Shown here: piece after piece, positions 7,379 to 15,077 of the stretch
How positions within the stretch are numbered: the stretch's first letter is position 1
Layout of the letters: the number at the start of each line of letters is the position of its first letter
DNA from: Herpetosiphonaceae bacterium
GTDB lineage: Bacteria > Chloroflexota > Chloroflexia > Chloroflexales > Herpetosiphonaceae
Reading direction: 5' to 3'
Assembly: GCA_026003835.1 (NCBI GenBank)
Contig: BPHZ01000001.1
Coordinates: 876,001 to 940,000, forward strand
DNA length: 64,000 bases
The notes under the pieces: model-generated
Seen by the model: only the letters and a program-made list of their open reading frames with translations
Database searches by the model: none
Told to the model about the DNA's origin: nothing
Made by a program: the position numbers and the translations under genes

Positions 7379-7955
7379 CTACAGCTTGCTAATGACAAGC
7401 TTACTAATCGCCTTAAGCGTATCGAAGACTCCGACGCCAGTGCTGGCGACGGCTTCAAAGCGCTGCCAGCCCAGCGGGTTGAGATACTTGTCCATCACCG
7501 CGACCGGCAGAGCGTTGGGCAGATCGCGCTTGTTATACTGAAGCACGATTGGGAACTCGTTGAACTTTTTATTTTGCTTGGTGATATTCCGGGCCAGCTC
7601 CTTGAGGCTGTTGATATTCTCCTCAAGCTTATCGCGTTGTGAATCGGCGACGAAGACAACGCCGTCGGCCCCCATTGAGGACCGCAACGCGGGTGCGCTC
7701 GTAAAGCACCTGCCCGGGGACGGTATAGAGATGGAAGCGCGTCTGAAAGCCACGTACCTTCCCTAAATCCAGGGGGAGAAAGTCGAAGAAGAGCGTTCGC
7801 TCCGTCTCTGTCGCAATGGAAAGCAGCTCCCCTTTCGCATCGCGCGGCACCTGGGTGTGGATGTACTGAAGATTCGTCGTCTTTCCACACATGCCAGGGC
7901 CATAGTAGACGAGCTTACAGTGGATTTCGCGCGCAGCAACGTTGATGAGAGCCAT
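7379..7955 (-). CDS. MglA-like small Ras-family GTPase (frame broken at a C5/G5 run)
   Basis: This is a bacterial small GTPase of about 190 residues. Motifs in order: P-loop [14 protein letters not shown], switch region [24 protein letters not shown] (the DxxG position is TVPG, as in MglA), guanine-specificity [12 protein letters not shown], and [15 protein letters not shown]. After RVAVLNG the given frame degenerates, and the second half continues in the next frame as [20 protein letters not shown]. Dropping one base of the run at 7669-7673 restores the whole protein. The start at [10 protein letters not shown] (7955) is preferred over an 18-base longer reading. MglA proteins control polarity with MglB-type roadblock proteins, and two roadblock genes lie directly upstream. 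Confidence 0.85.
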
Positions 7956-8086
7956 AGCACCTCTAGCCCACACTGTATACGTTCATGCTGAACATCGGCG
8001 GTGACAGTCGTATACTGGCAGCAGGCGAGCCCACGCGGCAGACCGAGCGCTGTCGGGCGGGAGCGCTGCCGATGGCCTGGGGCCGA

Positions 8087-8581
8087 TCAATCACGAAAGA
8101 GCAGATCGATAGTATCTTCCATCGAGGTGCGGAAGTTACTCCCAAGAACTTCATCGCGCGCTCGATTCTGCTGGCGCACACGCTGTAAGATCGAGGTCAG
8201 CTCTTCAGTGGCCTTTTTCGTCAGTACCTTGACCAGGCCGATATGAGTCCCTTTGTTGAAGATAATCGTTAGAATCCACTGCTCCTCGATCAGCGCGATA
8301 AAGATATTCTCGCGGACGCCCTGTTGGAAGAGCATACGGAAATCTTTCTCGCGCAAGAGTTTGGCAACCTCGCGGGATGAGGCAAAGGTTCCCGCAATCA
8401 GAGCGCCGAGGGCTGTGATATCCTGCCGGTTGCCATCGCCCTGCGAGGCAATCACTTGCCCGCTTTTATCCAGCAGAAGTGCATAGTTCCCGCCGGTATC
8501 CTCGACGAGCCGCGATAAGGTGTCCTCGATCTGTGCTATCTCCTCGGGGGGGACGATCACGCTGGTTAGTTGTGGGTCCAT
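8087..8581 (-). CDS. Roadblock/LC7 domain protein, probable GTPase regulator
   Basis: A 164-residue protein with one roadblock/LC7 domain: an N-terminal helix (EEIAQIEDTLSRLVEDTGG), the strand pair YALLLDKSGQVIASQGD, and the later strand region FIALIEEQWILTIIFNKGTH. The C-terminal helical extension (LQRVRQQNRARDEVLGSNFR) is longer than in minimal roadblock proteins. It lies about 130 bases before the MglA-like gene; MglB, a roadblock protein, is the GTPase-activating partner of MglA in Myxococcus, so a similar role is inferred. Its own promoter is proposed upstream. Confidence 0.82.
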   Translation of the reverse strand: MDPQLTSVIVPPEEIAQIEDTLSRLVEDTGGNYALLLDKSGQVIASQGDGNRQDITALGALIAGTFASSREVAKLLREKDFRMLFQQGVRENIFIALIEEQWILTIIFNKGTHIGLVKVLTKKATEELTSILQRVRQQNRARDEVLGSNFRTSMEDTIDLLFRD

Positions 8582-8636
8582 TGTTCCACCTCGCTAGGGG
8601 CCAGCCTGTAAAACGTCAGCTTCAATCTTTGAGCGC

Positions 8637-8663
8637 ATTATATCATACTCGGGGAGCAGTCAA
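8637..8663 (-). promoter_or_regulatory. Internal promoter before the roadblock-MglA-PATAN genes
   Basis: TTGACT (8663-8658), a 15-base spacer and TATAAT (8642-8637) preceded by TGA, which makes an extended -10 element. It lies in the 101-base gap between the two roadblock genes and would allow the GTPase part to be transcribed apart from the HTH gene. Confidence 0.55.
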
Positions 8664-8682
8664 CGTTGCATGTTGCCGATGA

Positions 8683-9063
8683 TCAACGCGCCTCTTGATT
8701 CTCATGGCGCAGGGCAGCGTTGAGCGCATGACGATGGATATCGAGCAGGAAGCGCAGGCGGCCGAGACTTTCACGATTATTGGCGACAAGCACAACCATC
8801 GCATCGTTATTGAGTGGCTCGATAAGAACGAGCCCGGACTGATACTGCAAGATCGTCTGCTTCGTGCCGCCTTTATCGATCTCACGGCCGAGCGCCTCCG
8901 CCATTGCCAGTCCATTCGAGGCAACCGCGGCAATTGCCTCGACCTCAAGGCCCGGGCGCGCGGCGCTTTCGATAAGCAACCCATCGGTGGCTACGGCAGC
9001 GGCTAGCTCGACGCCTTCCTGAGCGCGCAGCCGGGATAACAGATCGCGAAGTTGTTTCGTCAT
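8683..9063 (-). CDS. Roadblock/LC7 domain protein (short form)
   Basis: A 126-residue single roadblock/LC7 domain: LLSRLRAQEGVELAAAVATD, GLLIESAARPGLEVEAIAAV, the central helix SNGLAMAEALGREI and the final strands GLVLIEPLNNDAMVVLVAN. Its ATG overlaps the stop of the HTH gene (ATGA), so the two are coupled. Roadblock domains form homo- or heterodimers that bind small GTPases; with the longer roadblock protein next door it may form a heterodimer on the MglA-like GTPase. That pairing is inferred from context only. Confidence 0.82.
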   Translation of the reverse strand: MTKQLRDLLSRLRAQEGVELAAAVATDGLLIESAARPGLEVEAIAAVASNGLAMAEALGREIDKGGTKQTILQYQSGLVLIEPLNNDAMVVLVANNRESLGRLRFLLDIHRHALNAALRHENQEAR

Positions 9064-9473
9064 GCGGGATTCTCCTCTGTGACTTCCGCCTTACTTGTTC
9101 CGTCCACCCCCTCGGTGGGCATCGAGCCGGCCAGCGCCTGCGACTTTGAACGGCGGATCTCCACGCCACGTCTGCTGCGCTCCTCTCCTTGCGGGGCTCC
9201 CACAGAACGCGACCCCTGCTTCGGCGGGCGCCCCGTGCGAATGTTGCGGAGCGAGTCGATGGTCGCCACAATTGCTCGGTCAGCCCAGCCGTAGATCGTG
9301 GGCCTGCTCTTCTGTAGCTCTTGGGCGATCTGCGTTACGTTGGTTTTGTACTCAGGATCGAAGGTTGCAAGGTTGATCCTGGCCGATGCGACGATCTGCT
9401 GGATCTCCTCTTCTGTGAGGTTGTAGTCTTCGATCAGCTTACGCGCCCGTTTTCCGGAGAGGTCGAGCTCCAT
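9060..9473 (-). CDS. Helix-turn-helix DNA-binding protein heading the GTPase locus
   Basis: A 137-residue basic protein. An N-terminal helical part (MELDLSGKRARKLIEDYNLT) leads into a homeodomain-like HTH, NVTQIAQELQKSRPTIYGWA, at about residues 48-70, and the C-terminal third is charged and disordered. I chose the start at 9473 because CAGGAG lies at normal spacing before it; the 28-codon longer reading begins right after a sequence that resembles the 16S tail rather than a ribosome site. It overlaps the next roadblock gene. It may be an autoregulator of the locus or a factor whose activity is read by the GTPase module. Confidence 0.72.
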   Translation of the reverse strand: MELDLSGKRARKLIEDYNLTEEEIQQIVASARINLATFDPEYKTNVTQIAQELQKSRPTIYGWADRAIVATIDSLRNIRTGRPPKQGSRSVGAPQGEERSRRGVEIRRSKSQALAGSMPTEGVDGTSKAEVTEENPA

Positions 9474-9575
9474 AGACACTCCTGAGAGCAGTGAGCCTGG
9501 CTGCAGATATCCACCGCTGCCTTTATGTGGCATTGTGGTCGGCCAGGAGCGGCGCATGTTAGGAGGTGATGCTTC

Positions 9576-9604
9576 ATCTTAGCACAGGTTTGGTCCGGTG
9601 TCTA
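9576..9604 (-). promoter_or_regulatory. Promoter of the HTH/roadblock operon
   Basis: TAGACA (9604-9599), a 17-base spacer and TAAGAT (9581-9576) on the minus strand, about 100 bases before the HTH gene start. No second copy or operator repeat was evident. Confidence 0.55.
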
Positions 9605-9904
9605 GTATGAGTGTAAAGGTTGGTGCAGGCTACCGGCAAGCACCTGCCACTCTCACAAGGCACTCAAAGGTTTGCAGCACCGGCGCAGGTCTTTACACAT
9701 GCCGGACATGCCGGCGAGACAGAACGAAGGAGGGGCGACCCAACTGGATCACCCCTCGCTGCGTTTGCTTCTACCCGTGCGTTCTCTGCCTCGATTACCC
9801 AAGCGGGAGTTGGAGAGGCGCAGCCCCTCCAAACCACCCCTTCAATGCCGGTATGGCAGGTCATTAGCCTGGAAGCGCTTTTGTTCTCAGCCTAGCGGCC
9901 GGAC
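9605..9904. other. Intergenic stretch downstream of hsp20
   Basis: No gene is supported in these 300 bases. The stretch holds a short hairpin (GAGGGG and CCCCTC around 9730-9755) that could end hsp20 transcription, and one copy of the dispersed repeat listed separately. ORFs crossing it have no family likeness. Confidence 0.6.
9806..9870. repeat. Dispersed hairpin repeat, copy A
   Basis: Contains TGGAGAGGCGCAGCCCCTCC (an imperfect hairpin) followed by AAACCACC, then GCCGGTATGGCAGG. Copies B (14018-14103) and C (24679-24765) share the order: TGGAG hairpin, CACC block, GGTATGG. All three are intergenic. A is the most diverged and shorter on its left side. Confidence 0.6.
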
Positions 9905-10366
9905 TCAAGGGTGCGCTGCCCGCCCTGGCCGCTCTGGATGCTGATCTTGCGCGGCCCGTGCCTCTTCGGCCTTCGGAATATCGATGCGCAGGATGCCGTT
10001 CTCAACGGTGGCGCTCACCTGGTCGGCCTTGACCTGCCGCGGCAGGCTGATCGAGCGGCTGAAGCGGCCGTAGCGGCGCTCCATGCGATGGTACTGTCGC
10101 TCGTTCGTCTGCTGCTCTTGCTTGATCTCGCCGCTGATGGTCAGCACGTTATCCTGTAGCGTGATGTCTAGATCCTCGGGCTTAATGCCTGGCACAGCCA
10201 TCTCAACGTGGAACGCCTCGTTGGACTCGTACAGGTCCAGGGCCGGCGTAAGCAGATCGGTGCTGCGCAGGCTGGTCGGTCGGACGAAGCTCTCCTCAAA
10301 CAGGCGATTCATTGCGTCTCTCAGGCTGAGAGCCTCCTCAAAGGGAGACCATCGACTAAGCGTCAT
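9905..10366 (-). CDS. Hsp20 family small heat-shock protein
   Basis: A 153-residue alpha-crystallin-type holdase chaperone of the cytoplasm. The N-terminal arm (SPFEEALSLRDAMNRLFEES) is followed by the alpha-crystallin domain (AFHVEMAVPGIKPEDLDITL, then DNVLTISGEIKQE, and YGRFSRSISLP) and the conserved VENGILRIDIPK near residue 125. A strong GGAGGTG site precedes the start at 10366. The conserved IxI-type C-terminal motif is not clear; the tail is alanine/glutamine-rich. No CIRCE element was found in the 125-base gap to the divergent kinase gene. Confidence 0.92.
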   Translation of the reverse strand: MTLSRWSPFEEALSLRDAMNRLFEESFVRPTSLRSTDLLTPALDLYESNEAFHVEMAVPGIKPEDLDITLQDNVLTISGEIKQEQQTNERQYHRMERRYGRFSRSISLPRQVKADQVSATVENGILRIDIPKAEEARAAQDQHPERPGRAAHP

Positions 10367-10491
10367 GATGATCCACCTCCTTCAATCTACATCCATGGGC
10401 CGGGCGATTTGCCCCAGCCGGGTATCACGATTTTTACTATAGATAATGCATGTTAAAATGAGACAAACGGAGTATTAGATGGGTATTAGAG

Positions 10492-12192
10492 ATGCTTACG
10501 TTTACTGATCAACGCCTGCGCCAGCGTGATTTTTTGCTGCGCCTAAGCCGCGCAATGGCCGCGGAGCTGGATCTGGCGCCGCTGCTGGAGCTGGTTATCG
10601 GCCAGGCTGTCGAGCTGCTGGCCGGCAACTATGGGCTGATCGCGCTGCAGGGCCAGGATGAACGGCTGCATATCCGCGTCAGCGTCGGCATCGACAAGGA
10701 GAGCTGGCCGCTGTTCGAGCCGTTCCTGGCCTCGCTCAGGGAGGAAGGCGTCGACGCGCCGCGCGTGCGTGAGGAGCTGAGGACTGTTGCTGAGGCGCTT
10801 GACCTGCCGCTGCGCCAGGCAATCGCGCTCCCGCTGCGCTTCGGCGTGAAATTCCTTGGGCTGATTGTGGTCTTCCGCGCCGCAATTAATGTTGCCTTCT
10901 CAACCGACGATCGACAGCTGCTGTCTGCGTTTGCCGACCACGCCGCCATCGCTGTGCATAATGCTCAGCTTTACGAGCAGGCGCTGGCCGAGAAGCAGCG
11001 CCTTAACTCGATTATCGAGCACAGCGCCGACGGCGTGATGATCCTGGACTCGCGCTGGCGTATTGTGGCATTCAACAGAGCAATGGAGCAGCTCACCGGC
11101 TGGCCCCGCGAGGAGGCGATTGGTCGGCCGTGTGCCGAGGTGCTCGCCATTGAGAACGACCAGGGCGTTAATATCTGTCTGACCGCCTGTCCACTGCAAT
11201 GCTACCCTGAAGATCCCAACCCGGTTGTCGAGGGCTGGATCACGACCCGTGATGGGCGCCGTCGCTATATCGCCAACTCGTACAGCCCCACGCGAGATGT
11301 GCAGGGCCGCTTCCTGGGCGCTATTGCTAATGTCCATGACTTGACCGCCCGCAAGCAGGAGGAAGAGTTGCAGTTGACCTTTATCTCGGTGATGTCGCAC
11401 GAGCTGAAGACGCCGGTGTCGATTATCAAAGGCTATGCGGATATGCTCAACCGGCCGGATGCGAACTGGGACAGGCAGACGATGCGCGAGGGGCTTCAGG
11501 TTATTGAGGAGGAGGCCGACCGGCTGGGCCGGCTGATCAACGATCTGTTGGAGGTCTCCCGCCTGCAGGCCGGCGGCCTGCGCCTTGAGCTAACCGTCTG
11601 GGATCTGCCGCTGCTCGTTGAGAAGATCGTCCGGGCTTTTGCGGCTCAGGTGGGCGATCAGTTTGAATTTCAGCTGCGCTTCCCGGTCGATCTGCCCCCG
11701 GTTCACGCCGACTACGAGCGTATCAGGATGGTGCTGACAAACCTGGTTTCCAACGCCATCAAGTACTCGCCGGAGGGCGGCACGATCCGCATCGGCGGCT
11801 GGCGTGCCGGTGACCAGGTGCTGGTGTATGTGTCAGATCAGGGGGTTGGGATCCAGCCGGAAGATCTTCCGTACATCTTCGATCGTTTCTACCGCGTCGA
11901 CAACCGGCTCACACGGGAGACTCAGGGCACCGGGCTGGGGCTGTACCTGACCAAAGCAATCGTCGAGGCGCACGGTGGACGGATCTGGGCTGAAAGTACA
12001 CCTGGCCGAGGATCGCGCTTCTTCTTCACGCTGCCTGCCGGTCCGCGTCCCCTCCCCGGTGATGGCGAGGTGCTGGAGCAGTCCGCGCCACAGGATGAGC
12101 AGGAGGACGCTGCCAGGGAGGAGCAGCGAGGAGAGAACGCCACACCGGCGGTGGGATATAGGATGGCTGTGGATGTGATAGGGCTTGGGTGA
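10492..12192 (+). CDS. GAF-PAS sensor histidine kinase
   Basis: A 566-residue soluble kinase with no transmembrane segment. A GAF domain occupies about residues 20-165, a PAS domain about 175-295 (SADGVMILDSRWRIVAFNRA) that carries a CLTACPLQC cysteine cluster, HisKA with MSHELKTPVS and the phospho-accepting His near 303, and the ATPase domain with LVSNAIKYSPEGG (N box), DQGVGIQPEDLPYIFDRFYR and GTGLGLYLTKA. The C-terminal 50 residues are acidic and probably disordered. The response regulator starts 12 bases downstream and is its likely partner. The cysteine cluster could bind metal or sense redox; no ligand can be named. Confidence 0.9.
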   Translation: MLTFTDQRLRQRDFLLRLSRAMAAELDLAPLLELVIGQAVELLAGNYGLIALQGQDERLHIRVSVGIDKESWPLFEPFLASLREEGVDAPRVREELRTVAEALDLPLRQAIALPLRFGVKFLGLIVVFRAAINVAFSTDDRQLLSAFADHAAIAVHNAQLYEQALAEKQRLNSIIEHSADGVMILDSRWRIVAFNRAMEQLTGWPREEAIGRPCAEVLAIENDQGVNICLTACPLQCYPEDPNPVVEGWITTRDGRRRYIANSYSPTRDVQGRFLGAIANVHDLTARKQEEELQLTFISVMSHELKTPVSIIKGYADMLNRPDANWDRQTMREGLQVIEEEADRLGRLINDLLEVSRLQAGGLRLELTVWDLPLLVEKIVRAFAAQVGDQFEFQLRFPVDLPPVHADYERIRMVLTNLVSNAIKYSPEGGTIRIGGWRAGDQVLVYVSDQGVGIQPEDLPYIFDRFYRVDNRLTRETQGTGLGLYLTKAIVEAHGGRIWAESTPGRGSRFFFTLPAGPRPLPGDGEVLEQSAPQDEQEDAAREEQRGENATPAVGYRMAVDVIGLG

Positions 12193-12204
12193 GGAGCGAA
12201 CAGT

Positions 12205-12955
12205 ATGACAACAGAGCAGCCGAAGGTTGAGCTGAAAGATAAACTCGTGCTGATTGTCGACGACGAGGCGCGTATGCGCAGCTTTATGCAGATGAACCTT
12301 GAGCTGGAGGGCTGCCGGGGTGATTACCGCAGCCAGTGGCAGAGAGGCGATCGACAAGGTACGCGAGGAGATGCCCGATGTGGTGCTGTTGGATATTATG
12401 ATGCCCGGTATGGATGGCTTTGAGACACTCAAGCGCATCCGTCAATTTTCACAGGTGCCTGTGCTGATCCTTACAGCTAAGGATGAGGAGGAGGATCGCA
12501 TCAGAGGCCTGGAGCTAGGCGCCGACGACTATATCGGCAAGCCCTTCAGCCATCGTGAATTGGTGAGTCGCATTCGAGCCGTACTGCGCCGGCATTATGC
12601 CGCGCCCCCCGCAACCCAGTCGGTGATTAAGATCGACGACCGGCTGACCGTTGACTTTGGACGCCGCGAGGTGCTGGTCAACGGCGAGCGTATCAACCTG
12701 CGGCCAACCGAGTACCGCCTGCTCTACCACCTGATTCAGAACGCGGGCTACGTGATGCCCCACGAGACGCTGCTGGCGAAGGTTTGGGGCCCAGAGTATC
12801 GCGATGAGAGCCATTATCTTAGACTTTACATAACTTACCTGCGGCAAAAAATCGAAGAGGACCCATCGAATCCTAAGTACATCCTGACGGAGCGCGGCAT
12901 CGGCTACCGCTTCGCCGATCTCCGCAAGGAACGCGAGGGCGAGGGGCGCGAGTAG
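12205..12955 (+). CDS. OmpR/PhoB-type response regulator (frame broken at a G4 run)
   Basis: The receiver domain begins [20 protein letters not shown] in the first frame; the frame then shifts and continues [35 protein letters not shown] (phospho-acceptor Asp), [20 protein letters not shown], and a winged-helix output domain ([42 protein letters not shown]). Removing one G from 12317-12320 gives GCRVITAAS and a single protein of about 249 residues. It lies right after the histidine kinase in a probable operon. The 5' half and 3' half are both well conserved, so a single-base error is more likely than decay. Confidence 0.87.
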
Positions 12956-12969
12956 CGTGAACGAGGAAT

Positions 12970-12994
12970 GGGGCGCGCGCCCCTCACGCGCCCC
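12970..12994. terminator. Hairpin between convergent genes
   Basis: GGGGCGCG (12970-12977) and CGCGCCCC (12987-12994) form an eight-base GC stem. It lies between the stop of the response regulator and the stop of the DUF1360 gene, slightly overlapping the latter. There is no T run, so a role as a two-way terminator is tentative. Confidence 0.35.
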
Positions 12995-13484
12995 GCTGAT
13001 ACTCCCCAACCTCCATTCTCTCGACGTGGCCTGCCCATTTCAGCGCCTCTGTCGCGGCGTTCAAAAACTCGCTGATGCCGATGGCGCTCATCATGGTGAG
13101 AAATACCCGCGTTGGGCGGGGCGCAAGGGTGAGCGCGTAGGTCAGCGCCGCGGAGATCCATGTGCCGGCGCAGATCGGACAGGCCATGAGTTCGCCGAGC
13201 GCCCGTTGAATGCCTCTCCCTTTTGGAACAACCGTCTGCCCGGCGCCGCTTGGATCGTCGACGGTCCTCGTCACCGGGGAGCGAAAGGTCTCAAAGACCT
13301 TATCGTAGGCCACTAGCCGACCCAGGCGATAGGTCGAGAAGCCAAGCATCACCAGGTCGAAGGGCCGTACTTTCAGCTCATCACTGTGGCGTGCGGCAAC
13401 GGCAGCAAAGATGGAGAGAAAGATACCGCTTAGTGCTGTGTAGGTCGCACGGCGCTCTCGTATCTCATTGTTATTCTTAGACAT
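12984..13484 (-). CDS. DUF1360 family membrane protein
   Basis: A 166-residue protein with two to three hydrophobic segments. The family pattern is visible: LVMLGFSTYRLGRLVAYDKV near residue 45, a basic loop, then GELMACPICAGTWISAALT near residue 98, where CPICAG carries the conserved cysteine pair, and a final hydrophobic segment. DUF1360 proteins are of unknown function and occur in spore-formers and other bacteria. It is the last gene of the minus-strand island with VKOR-like and SPW proteins and starts three bases after the VKOR-like gene. Confidence 0.8.
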   Translation of the reverse strand: MSKNNNEIRERRATYTALSGIFLSIFAAVAARHSDELKVRPFDLVMLGFSTYRLGRLVAYDKVFETFRSPVTRTVDDPSGAGQTVVPKGRGIQRALGELMACPICAGTWISAALTYALTLAPRPTRVFLTMMSAIGISEFLNAATEALKWAGHVERMEVGEYQRGA

Positions 13485-13487
13485 GAA

Positions 13488-13997
13488 TCAGCTCCTCTCG
13501 TTTTGCGCGAATGCGTGTTCGCGCCTCTCTTGTTGCCGCCGCAGCCCGCGCAAGGCGGCGTGAACCTCGGGAAGGGCGAGCAGACAGTAGCTACAGAATG
13601 CGCGGTGCCTGGTCCACTGGTCCATCGTCAGCTTGGCGGCGCCCAGCGCATCAATCGCTATCTTTGCCGCCATTGCCAGTGAGATCCAGGGCTGTCTATC
13701 AGCGCGATCGGCACCGCCCAGCGCAGCAAGCACCGCCGTCAGGCCATAGCTGGCGAGCCCAAGCACTGCGTCGGGCGTCGCAACGTAGGCATATGCTTCC
13801 GCTGCTGCATCAACCGCGTCGGCGTTGAGGTAAGGCAGCGGCGGCTCGGGCAGGTGTTTGATGATACCCACCTGGTAGAGTGCAATCGTGCCCATGGCGC
13901 CAATGGCGACAAGCGAGAGACCAAGCACGGCCCGGCGGCGGGCGAGAAACGCGCTGGATCCATGCCGTAGCTGGTAGCTCAGCTCTTCTGGCTTCAT
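13488..13997 (-). CDS. VKOR-family membrane protein (reduced cysteine set)
   Basis: A 169-residue membrane protein with about four hydrophobic segments. The FCSYCLLALPEVH motif near residue 140 gives the CxxC of vitamin K epoxide reductases, which pass electrons between quinone and disulfide partners. The upstream loop cysteine pair of standard bacterial VKOR is not seen, so only the core CxxC remains. The ATG at 13997 was chosen because AGGAGGAGG lies just before it; the 36-codon longer reading is repeat B sequence. It sits between an SPW gene and DUF1360. Confidence 0.72.
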   Translation of the reverse strand: MKPEELSYQLRHGSSAFLARRRAVLGLSLVAIGAMGTIALYQVGIIKHLPEPPLPYLNADAVDAAAEAYAYVATPDAVLGLASYGLTAVLAALGGADRADRQPWISLAMAAKIAIDALGAAKLTMDQWTRHRAFCSYCLLALPEVHAALRGLRRQQERREHAFAQNERS

Positions 13998-14017
13998 GGC
14001 ACTATCGTCCTCCTCCT

Positions 14018-14103
14018 GAACCACCACAGCAACGATGATGAGAGAGGGGAGCTGGAGGGGCGGAGCCCTCCATACCACCCCAGCAATGGTGGTATGGTCG
14101 ACC
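14018..14103. repeat. Dispersed hairpin repeat, copy B
   Basis: CCACCACAGC, GATGATGAGAG, then TGGAGGGGCGGAGCCCTCCA (perfect-end hairpin), then TACCACCCCAGCAATGGTGGTA (second hairpin), then TGGTCGACC. It shares order and sequence with copy C over about 80 bases and with copy A over the right half. It fills the gap between the SPW gene and the VKOR-like gene. Confidence 0.7.
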
Positions 14104-14104
14104 A

Positions 14105-14530
14105 CTACTTGCGAGCAGCCGATACCTTCCGTTCTTCATCCGGTTCGGCAATCGTGTCATCCCCCGCAGGCTGATGTTCTTCCAAAAGCTTGGGCCGCCA
14201 TAACGCTGACCATCCGCCGGCAAAGCGCTGTGTGCGCTGCTGCCGTACGGCGGCGAGCAGCGCCAGGGCGGCGCCTACAGCGAAGCTGTTGAGGATGGCG
14301 GCAAGATCATTGTAGCCCAGGATCATCGGCGCGAGGATTTCCCACAAGCCCAGGGGCAGGTTCATCCAACGGATCGGGCTGGTCACTTCCCAAAGCGCGA
14401 TGGCGGCAAATGTTGCGGCGATCGGTCCAACGATCCGATCGTTGCTGTTCGCCGGCTCGCCATAGCCAAGGATGGCCGGCGCGGCCATCAGCCAGATGCC
14501 GAGCAGGATACTCGCAACTCGCGCCCACAT
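14105..14530 (-). CDS. SPW repeat family membrane protein
   Basis: A 141-residue protein with two SPW-type units: a hydrophobic segment LLGIWLMAAPAILGYGE near residues 9-25, and a second one LGLWEILAPMILGYND near 60-76, each with the W...P.ILGY pattern, plus extra hydrophobic helices. The C-terminal 45 residues are charged. SPW proteins have unknown function and are often found with stress genes. It starts three bases after the first VKOR-like gene ends. Confidence 0.75.
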   Translation of the reverse strand: MWARVASILLGIWLMAAPAILGYGEPANSNDRIVGPIAATFAAIALWEVTSPIRWMNLPLGLWEILAPMILGYNDLAAILNSFAVGAALALLAAVRQQRTQRFAGGWSALWRPKLLEEHQPAGDDTIAEPDEERKVSAARK

Positions 14531-14533
14531 CGC

Positions 14534-15073
14534 CTACACCCCCACGCCCCAGAAGGCGTGCCATAGCGAGCGACCACGGAGCTGCGCCCACCTGATGTGC
14601 TGCAGGCTCGCCAGAACTTCATCCATAGCCGGGCCAATCATCGCCACAGAGATCACGGCGGAGGCCAGGCACAGCGTACACCAGGCGTCGAACAGCACTG
14701 GCTGGAAGATGACGAGCATGATGCTGACAGCGCCCAGCGGGCCGACGGCCAGGCCAAAGATAATCACAATCCAGGGCATTGTGCGCCAGCGCGCACGCCC
14801 CCCAATCGCGCCGGTAACCGCATCAGCCAGGTAGCCAAGCGCGCCAAGGGCCGCGTCGGGGATCGGCAGGATATGAGAGATCCGCGAGGTGAGAATCACC
14901 CGGCTGCCGTCGCCAAAGAACGGCTCCCAGACCGTTGTGATAATGCCCAGCTGGAATAGTGCAAGATAGGTTGCGATGCCGAAGCCGAGGAGCGCCAGGC
15001 CGATAATCGGCAGGCGCTGCGACCATGATGATGGGTTGAAATCCCAGCCAGGTGGGCTACCTCGTTCAGCCAT
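14534..15073 (-). CDS. VKOR-family membrane protein
   Basis: A 179-residue membrane protein with four to five hydrophobic segments. FDAWCTLCLASAVISVAM near residue 130 is the VKOR active-site CxxC with the following helix; LGALGYLADAVTGAIGG matches the family's middle region. As in the second copy, the loop cysteine pair normally supplied before it is absent, so the redox partner would have to be another protein. It begins four bases after the SDR gene stop. Confidence 0.76.
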   Translation of the reverse strand: MAERGSPPGWDFNPSSWSQRLPIIGLALLGFGIATYLALFQLGIITTVWEPFFGDGSRVILTSRISHILPIPDAALGALGYLADAVTGAIGGRARWRTMPWIVIIFGLAVGPLGAVSIMLVIFQPVLFDAWCTLCLASAVISVAMIGPAMDEVLASLQHIRWAQLRGRSLWHAFWGVGV

Positions 15074-15077
15074 AGCG

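Noticed and set aside
9540-9580. Sequence equal to the 16S rRNA 3' tail (ATCACCTCCT) on the minus strand
   Set aside because: It is only the complement of an AGGAGGTGAT on the other strand, where no gene follows except a 13-codon ORF.
10367-10491. CIRCE-type heat-shock operator for hsp20
   Set aside because: The TTAGCACTC-N9-GAGTGCTAA repeat is not present; only a generic A+T-rich divergent gap is seen.
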